The notes below the pieces were generated by a model. The model made no database searches and had not been told where the DNA came from. It saw only the letters and a program-made list of their open reading frames with translations. Shown in pieces: positions 57,448 to 64,000 of a DNA stretch of 64,000 nucleotides. The stretch comes from Neostapfia colusana. Taxonomy: Eukaryota; Streptophyta; Magnoliopsida; Poales; Poaceae. Position 1 is the stretch's first letter. Every line of letters starts with the position of its first letter. The stretch covers positions 93,068,622-93,132,621 of the forward strand of contig JASWHV010000005.1 in assembly GCA_030760725.1 (NCBI GenBank). The letters are read 5' to 3'. Made by a program: the position numbers and the translations under genes.

Positions 57448-59973
57448 TGTAAAAGCCCAAGAAAATGACTTGCAAAGAAATGTTCATCAACTCACAACAC
57501 CACAGCTCATGTGGTGGATATCTCATGAACAATTGTGAAGAGCAAGTAAACACCATCAAAAGGGTGATTAGAGGGGAAAGCCCTAACTTCAAAAAGTAGG
57601 AGCTCACACATATAAAAATGATAGGTTCAGCTTACCCCTAAACCTTAAATAGTCTTGGGAAGGCTCAGGCCAAATTTCATGCAAATCCAAGACTTTTTGA
57701 AGCAATTTTTGAGACATTTGTAAGAAGGGCCAATTTGAATGCAAATTCAAATTACAACCACTTTCATCATGTGAATTCAAAAGTTGACTTCATATTCAAA
57801 CTCAGCACATTTTTCTGAGTTAGCCCACCAATTTTCATCCTCATTGGAGTTCATCTTGTCGGGAGCTAAATTTGCATTAATTCAAAACTGAATTTGAATT
57901 TCAGTTCAATTGAGCAGCAAATTTAGTCCAAACCAGTTTCAAATTGAGGAATTCAAATTTCATCCCATGACTTGGTGGCAAAGTCTACCATTCAATTTTT
58001 GGTGGTTGAGATATTTGCAGCAGAAGGGGGAGAAAGGGTTAGAGGGGAGAAAAGGGCCCACAGGTCAGTTAAGCCTCTGAGTGAAGCAACCATCGGGCGA
58101 GCTCTGTTCTTTGGGACTCCGCAGCGCTCGACACCGAGCTGCTCGAGCTGCCACCTCCCCAGCGCACGCTCGGCTGGCGCACCGCGCGCTGGACTGCTCA
58201 CGAAGGCTCCCCGACCACTACAGACCCCGGACCCATGCGCTGTTTCGTCGCGGACCAGAGACACCATCGCTCGCCGCCCTCTCTGAAAATTCGATCGGGA
58301 GACGATCAAGCTCGCGCCCCTGAACTCCCCTCTGCTATCTTCTCCACACACCACTAGGCTAGCCGAGTTGTCCTTACACCGAGAACACAAAGTCCTCCGC
58401 GGCGACCTAGGCACACCGGTGACTAGACGTCCGTGGACAGCTCTTCACAGATGTTTTCACAGCTGAGCCAGCACGTCCACGGGAGTGCCCTGTCTTGGTG
58501 CTGCTTCCATCCAAAAAATGGAGCAAGCCGTGAACCCTAGCGGATGAATTTTCCGTTCTTCTTCCGGAGCAGCTCCACGGACCTCTCGGTAGGGAATCCC
58601 AAAATTCGCACTCAAACCTCGCTTAGAGTTCAATAAATCGTGCACAAAGGTGTGAGAGTAGTCGGCGACCAACTTTCCTTTACGGCCCTAGCTGTAAACG
58701 CCATGTAGACCGACCAATTTCTGTTTTTCCGAGCTCGACCATTGCGGCATCGATCGGGCGTACGGTGAGACCCTATTTGGAGGTGTTTTCACGCACCGAT
58801 TCTTGCTTCCCAAGTTTCCTAGCATCCCAGGGTGCTCAAGGACCGACCACTCGGGCTGTTTGTGTGGCTAGAACCACCGGCCGATGGCGCCGGACCGCTC
58901 CCGAGGCCGCCACACGTCGCCGGCATGCTTCCGGTTCCCTAGCGCCCACGCAGACCCCACCAAATGGTTCCTTGTAGCTGAAAACCTAGAGTAGGCAAGC
59001 CTCAGGCCAAGAGTTGGCCGGAAACGCCGATCCGGCGAGCTCCGGTGAGGGCCCGGCGAGGTAGGAGCGCGGGGGCGGGAAATAACCCGAGGAAGAAGAA
59101 GACCCGGGTGGGTCCCGCATGTCAGCAATAAATAGATTAAACATCAGATCGATTGTGGCCAGGATCTCGTGCGACTATGTGCGAAAATTCAATGGACCCC
59201 TGTGTGTCTTAGCTGCGGGGCTGACACGGAGCCCGGGGACCCCACCAGCCGGTTTAAACTTTATTTGAATTTTCAGATTTGGTTCAAACTTCAAACGCTT
59301 ATAACTTTTGCTCGGGAGCTCCAAATTCAGTGAACTAAATTTTGCTGAATTCAGCCTTTTGAGTACTTTCCAGCAACACAAATTTCAGCTCATAAAATTA
59401 ATAGTTTTCCAGAATTAATTCCCTAAAATTTAAACTGTTGGAAATTTCATCTGGAGAATTACTTTATGGAAAATTCTGAAATTTGGCCGGGAGGTTCATT
59501 GGAAAATCCTTGAGTCACAGTAAAATTTTCAGAGCCATCCAAGTTCACTTAGTCCCCCTAATGGTGTGATTAAGTGAACTACCCTGAGAAAATAGAAAAA
59601 TGTACAGAAACATTTTTCAGATTTTCTCAAATCTTGTTTAGGGCATTACTTCATCTAGAATGCTTCAAATGCCATGAAACCAATTCCATTAGAACCATCT
59701 TAACTTATAGTTTCCAGAAAGTAAGGGTTGGAGCCATGAAAATCCCTGGAATTCCTTAGAGGCTCTACTAATGACCAAATAAGCTTTTATTTGTACAAGG
59801 CTCAAACGAACTTTGTTTCAAATGAAGCTTGGTCAAGACCCTGGTTAGAACCCTACCAAGCCACCATAAAAATTTCAGAGCCAAAGGGGAGGGTTAGGTA
59901 GAGTTATGGTAATTACTTATTCAGTTCTAAATATTGCATTTAAGTTGACATATAGTATATCGTTTACGTGTAG

Positions 59974-61176
59974 TCGCTGAAGAAGAGGAGACCCCGGAAG
60001 TGCTCGACTCCCTTCTTCCGGACGAAGCCCTAACCACTGACCAGCAGCAACAAGGCAAGCCCCGGTTTTCATTAACCAATTTTACGAAGTTTTGCTTTAT
60101 GAATACTTAGTCTGTGGTATGGATGTGCATTAGGTGTAGGATGGATGAAACCCAAGTGCATAACCAGAACTTTCCTATAAGGGTGATGGTAGTGTCTAAG
60201 TGCTCGTGTAGACAGGCTATGCTTAAATGATTCATAGAACTTTGGTACAAGTCGAGTAGTTGGAATCTACTCGCGAGTTAGGCTTGGGACATACGGATTG
60301 GTTCGAGTGATGTGAGATCACTTTAGTAATGAAAATGAAACTAGTCAGGGGCTAGGGCGCAGCAAGAGGAAGTCTTGTGTGCGCAGCCCTGTCCGTGTTG
60401 ATTGAGGACCGATCCGTGTGCGGCCCACGCTGATCAAGTTTGAACGTACTGAAGGCATATCGGATATATGGGCCCCGGTAAACCGATGTAACCTAAACCT
60501 CCGGGCGTCGAGGCATAGCACACCGATTTATAGGTGTAGATTGAGGGCAGCAAGGTGGAAATGTACTAACGGGCACAGAGAGATGCTCCGTGTAGGGAAC
60601 CTCCTGTCTGTTTCGGTGTGACCGGTTTGACGTTTGGGCTGTTGGGTGAAAGGTTTTCCGTACGGCATCAAGTGAGCGTGCTGTGCAGCTCCACGGGTGG
60701 GCGTACGTGACGTGCTCTTCAGGTATCCCTGCAGGTGTATATCGAGTCGATTCACCGTCCCTCACGGTGATGAGTACCACTTGGTCACTGAGTCGTAACG
60801 TAGGTTAATATATGAAATGTGCTGAATCAATATTTCTGTTATGATAAAAATTGTATTGCTACATGTGTGCCACCAAATATTGGTCACTAAATTTCATATT
60901 CATGAACTGTTAACTTCTGGCTAAAAGATGAACCAAGGCTGAACTTGTAGGCGTGTCCGTTTGCTGAAATTTACCATCCCATGTTCGTGTAAACTGCATG
61001 TAGAATTTCATGCTTAGGTGAGTCGGTTAAGTCTTGTTGAGCCATCGTGCTCATGGTTGCTGCTTAAGTGTTTTTCAGGTGAGGAGTATCCCACGGACTC
61101 GGGTTACAAGTCCACCGGCGAAGGCTACCGTCCGTCGGAGACCACGGCTGAGTGGGAGCCGTACACGCCGCGCTGA
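59974..61176 (+). CDS. LTR-embedded spliced mini-ORF (G3 3' LTR)
   Basis: The exons are 59974-60054 (81 nt, after TTTACGTGTAG) and 61079-61176 (98 nt, after GTGTTTTTCAG, ending TGA). The intron is 1024 nt with donor CAAG|GCAAGC. It has the same phases and junction Gly as G1 and L3. Visible pieces are AEEEETPEVLDS and TTDQQQQ, then EEYPTDSGYKSTGEGY and AEWEPYTPR. Compared with L1 (same family) the frame is kept although many bases differ, which hints at past selection on the protein. Upstream exon(s) unknown; splicing inferred. Confidence 0.52.
60253..60273 (+). other. LTR hairpin A (G3 3' LTR)
   Basis: CGAGTAG and CTACTCG form a 7-bp stem with a 7-base loop, about 200 nt after the GC donor. 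Confidence 0.6.
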
Positions 61177-61198
61177 GCTGAGGAGTACAGCTAGTGTG

Positions 61199-61222
61199 GG
61201 TTGACCATAAGGCTGGGCAACC
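61199..61222 (+). other. LTR hairpin B (G3 3' LTR)
   Basis: GGTTGACC and GGGCAACC pair with one A-G mismatch around ATAAGGCT. In L1 the mismatched position is a C-G pair. Confidence 0.52.
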
Positions 61223-61437
61223 GACTTTTGCTAGGTGGATGGTGTGAGTTGTATAAACATAGCTTACGCTTTTGTAATCCCACTTCTAGTTTGTAACTGA
61301 AGTCTTGTACTAGTGTGTACATATTCAGTTGGTTTTCTATGTAATACAATATCGTTCTTATGATGTGTTCTGTTGGGTGTCGCATCATGCGGCACCACCC
61401 TCTGCGATTCTGAATGAGCGGATTCCGGTCCGCCACA

Positions 61438-61909
61438 TTATGCAATTTATATGTTTATGTCTTAAGGTACCTTCATGTAGAGTTGCATGCTTTAGGAGAG
61501 ACGGTTAAGTGTTTCTGAGCCTTTGTGCTCACTCTTGCTATATGGGTGGTTTTGTAGGTTAACATAGACGCTTATAAATAAGGTTGTCTGGTGAGGCTCG
61601 CAGACTTCCGAGTCATGTAACACATGGAGAACCCAGCCGCTGCAATGTCTTCGTGTTGCTAGCGAGAGGAGTCCACTGGCTGGACCTCTTCTCGAGTGCT
61701 CATTAGTTATTCGATGTGAGTTGTTTTGTAGTCTTCCACTGTAGCTATTTGATGTAAATTATCTACAAAGAACATTTGTAAACTTCCGTTTTGGATTTAT
61801 GTAATACAGTTCCATTATATGTGCGCTGTTGGGTGCCGCATAACACGGCACCACCCAATGCGATTCCCGGCGAGCGGCACGGCCCCGTGACACGGGTCGG
61901 TGCCCCTCA
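61438..61909 (+). repeat. G4 5' LTR, right end only
   Basis: It matches the terminal ~470 bp of the other gypsy LTRs: an acceptor-like TTTTGTAG near 61557, hairpin B (61663-61694), a TTTATGTAAT poly(A)-type region near 61797 and the GCTGTTGGGTGCCGCAT block. It ends CCCTCA three bases before the PBS. Confidence 0.85.
61663..61694 (+). other. LTR hairpin B (G4)
   Basis: CGAGAGGAGTCCA pairs with TGGAC-C-TCTTCTCG, a 13-bp stem with one bulged C and one G-U, around the loop CTGGC. Confidence 0.6.
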
Positions 61910-61912
61910 GCA

Positions 61913-61925
61913 TGGTATCAGAGCC
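61913..61925 (+). promoter_or_regulatory. G4 primer-binding site (tRNA-iMet)
   Basis: TGGTATCAGAGCC, three bases after the LTR end. Confidence 0.92.
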
Positions 61926-63330
61926 GCATTGGTAATAGCGCATGGAATAAGGATCGTATTAGGACAAAATCTTAGGATACAGTAAGGAAACGGTATTATG
62001 CCCACATAAGGACTACTATATTAGCCAAATATGAAAGTGGCAACCTAACTTATTTGCTATGTCGGAAAATCGTGCATCTCAGGACGTTCTATGTCTTGGG
62101 GGGTGCATGTAAGCGCTGTCCACCAGTGCGCACAAGCTTAAGGGTGGAGCCTCACAGGTGGCAGGTAACCCGGCCAGCTTTAGTATCCTCTATGACTCTT
62201 CATGTCCTTTGGGGTATTCGAGCAACGCCCTTCCCTAGCGTGCTACGGGCAAGTATGGGAGACCCCATCACGTGGTTAGTAACGTGAATACGTAGATCAA
62301 GGCATGTTTGGCTTGAGAACACCCGTGCGAGTGATGACGGACGGGTGTACGAATTGTATTGGGACCGGGTTCGGTGCGCAGCCGAACCTGACGATTGTTT
62401 GTGATTTATGCAGATTTAAGCACGAAACCGTAGAACAAGTAGCACACATTTGTGAGTGACCGTCTTAGTGCCACCGATAATAAGGATATGCCGGTATAAT
62501 CCGGTTAGGATTTTCTTTGGTTAGGCTACGTAGTACAGACATGATTCTTACGGTGCATCGACACCATACTACACTTAATAACCTCTTCCCTATGGAGAAA
62601 TGATTCATGAACTAACTTTAAACTAAAAATGGAAGTTTGAAACAAATATTAGTTACTGAACTCTTATTTTGAGCTAAGATTCCAATGAGAGAATGACTAG
62701 ACTTCAAAGATTTCAAAAACAGAGTTCTCTGTTTCTGGCAAGAATTCTTGCTGAACATTGACAGAGCATAACTATGAGTAGCTTTACCCAATTAGGGTGT
62801 ATGATACAGTTCTGGAAAGATTTTCAAGTTCTCTACAACTTATTTGTAGACCTCCAGCGCAAAATCACACGTTGAGTTGGTGAAAAGTCCAGTTAAAGGA
62901 AAACTGTCCAGAACCAGGACAGCAGCAAAACCTCTCTGGACCATTCTGTTTTTAAGCCATAACTACCTGTAGAAAAATCCTTAAGGAGCCTATGATACAC
63001 CGTTGGAAAGGTTATGAAATGTGAAACTTTGTTGTAGTTCAAAGCTTGTTCAGATTCTTGTTGTATTTGTATATACAACTGTGATGAAAATAGCCATATA
63101 CAAAGGAGATGCTGGCAAATTTTATCCAGGAATTCCGTCAACTTTGTAAAATCATAACTGTTGATCTAGAGATGGTCTAAAGGCATATGAATACTCATTT
63201 GAAATATACTGAAGTTAACTTTAACTTTGATATTAAACTTGAGTTATGAAAATGCTGTTAAACGGATCCACAACTGGGTTAAGTGCAGAAAAGTATGTTC
63301 TGTACAGAAAAGGGAACTGGTTAGGCCACC
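61926..63330 (+). other. G4 leader
   Basis: Non-coding leader collinear with those of G1, G2 and R0: the TATGCCCACATAAGG block near 61997, the ACTCTTCATGTCC block near 62194, an acceptor-like TTTATGCAG ending at 62413, and CTTTGATATTAAACTTGAG near 63224. It is uninterrupted, so it shows the empty-site sequence for the insertions in G2 and G3. Confidence 0.8.
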
Positions 63331-63796
63331 ACACGGAAGTGATTAAACTCGAGAATATTCCGGTGGGACGTGAATATAGTATGTGTTTCCGATGAGATAC
63401 CGGGCATGCCAGCTAACGGGAAGTCAAGTTCAAGATTCAACTGGCACCGGAAACAACAACGATTTCACGGAGGCCGTACAAGATGGCACCCAATGAACTA
63501 GCGGAGTTGAAGGAGCAACTAAGTGAACTCATGAGCGAAGGTTTTATACGACCAAGCTCATTACCTTGGGGTTGCTCTGTGCTGTCCATTCAGAAGAACG
63601 ACGAGACACTAAGATTAAGTGTTGAATCGTTCGCTCAATGCCACCACTATAAACAACAAGTACCCTGCCCTGCATCGATATTTTAGTTGCTCAACTGGTT
63701 GGTGCAAGGGTATGCTCAAAGATGGTTGGATCTCATCAAAGATCAGAACTTCGAGACCCATTACCATCCGGTTAAGGTGAATGCGGTTGCCGACTG
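63331..63796 (+). pseudogene. G4 pol scrap (RT start fused to RNase H end)
   Basis: It opens at the protease/RT linker (LENIPV-like, ISRRPYKMAPNELAELKEQL) and continues through GFIRPSSLPWGCS, then decays. At about 63707 it jumps from the RT segment DQLVGA to the end of RNase H (QRWLDLIKD, HYHPVKVNAVAD), a deletion of roughly 900 bp relative to G1-G3. The FIDD box, gag, integrase and chromodomain are absent. Confidence 0.85.
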
Positions 63797-64000
63797 TGGG
63801 GACCACCCCGTGGTTCACCCGCTCCGGGATCGCAGAGGGTGGTGCCGTGCGATGCGGCACCCAACAGCACACAAGAAAAGAATATGAACAACATACACAC
63901 TTTATTTTTCATAAAAACAGCGGAAGTCTTTTACAAACTTAATGTACATCGGAAATATTATACATGTTACACTCTCATACTAACTAAGCAAAAAGTGTAG
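63797..64000 (-). repeat. L4: reverse-strand gypsy LTR, cut by the window end
   Basis: It begins TGTGGGGACCACCCCGTGG and matches the first ~200 bases of L3 (39133 onward) with few differences. The rest lies outside the window. Its insertion is at the RNase H motif ANVVAD of the G4 scrap. Confidence 0.88.

Larger units (their letters stand above)
52270..61437 (+). mobile_element. G3: Ty3/gypsy chromovirus, left end missing, heavily decayed
   Basis: The element consists of the last ~570 bp of leader, gag-pol (52840-57381), PPT and a full 3' LTR. The 5' LTR, PBS and first part of the leader are absent: G2 occupies the leader and the sequence left of G2 is not G3. Gag-pol has more than ten disabling lesions. 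Its 3' LTR in turn sits inside the G4 LTR. Confidence 0.88.
57448..61437 (+). repeat. G3 3' LTR (about 3990 bp)
   Basis: It runs from TGTAAAAGCCC to CCGCCACA (the last two bases are uncertain) and is the same family as L1. It holds a GC-rich block (about 58020-59240), the mini-ORF (59974-61176), and hairpins A (60253-60273) and B (61199-61222). The following bases belong to the G4 LTR, so G3 probably inserted there. Confidence 0.9.
61438..63796 (+). mobile_element. G4: gypsy deletion derivative (LTR end, PBS, leader, pol scrap)
   Basis: The right end of an LTR (61438-61909) is followed by a PBS (61913-61925), a leader of about 1.4 kb and then, without gag or protease core, a fused fragment of RT and RNase H (63331-63796). 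The reverse LTR L4 ends it. The left part of its LTR should lie to the left of G3 but is not in the window. Confidence 0.82.

Overview
The window is plant nuclear repeat DNA, most likely from a grass. It consists entirely of nested LTR retrotransposons, and no host gene, tRNA gene or rRNA gene could be supported. Primer-binding sites complementary to initiator-Met tRNA, a copia element of SIRE/Opie type, and chromodomain Ty3/gypsy elements of Tekay/Del (RIRE3-like) type with LTRs of about 4 kb all point to a large-genome monocot. The lineage names are inferred from motifs, not from a search. Labels used here: R0, C1, G1, L1, G2 (holding L2 and L3), G3, G4, L4.

Layout. 1-1334: R0, a reverse-strand gypsy leader remnant. 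1335-10957: C1, a decayed copia element whose 3' LTR is cut off. 10976-26404: G1, a full gypsy element with two LTRs of about 4.05 kb, an extra intact ORF (ORF0) before gag, and a broken gag-pol. 26400-30301: L1, a reverse-strand LTR. 30302-52269: G2, an older gypsy element with a 5'-truncated 5' LTR; its leader holds two solo LTRs, L2 (forward, TSD TAGTA) and L3 (reverse, TSD ATATG). 52270-61437: G3, a gypsy element lacking its left end because G2 sits in its leader. 61438-63796: G4, a deletion derivative (LTR end, PBS, leader, pol scrap). 63797-64000: L4, the start of another reverse-strand LTR.

Every gag-pol is disabled by stops and frameshifts. The order of insertion is readable: G4 was hit by G3, G3's leader by G2, and G2's leader by L2 and L3. 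G1 looks youngest by LTR similarity (3 differences in the first ~180 bases). The G2 LTRs differ by several percent.

The most notable signal is inside the gypsy LTRs. Three distinct LTR families (five copies) carry what reads as the last two exons of a small spliced gene: an 81- or 78-nt exon, a GC-AG intron of about 1.0-1.1 kb, and a terminal exon with a stop codon. Phase is preserved and an acidic peptide is conserved. The same LTRs carry two conserved RNA hairpins. One lies downstream of the last exon and has a constant GGCT loop on stems of quite different sequence. In the three gypsy elements the first internal ORF starts 0-1 nt after a good 3' splice site. Together these suggest that the LTR transcript is spliced and structured in a way not described by the usual U3-R-U5 model. 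This is inference and needs RNA data.
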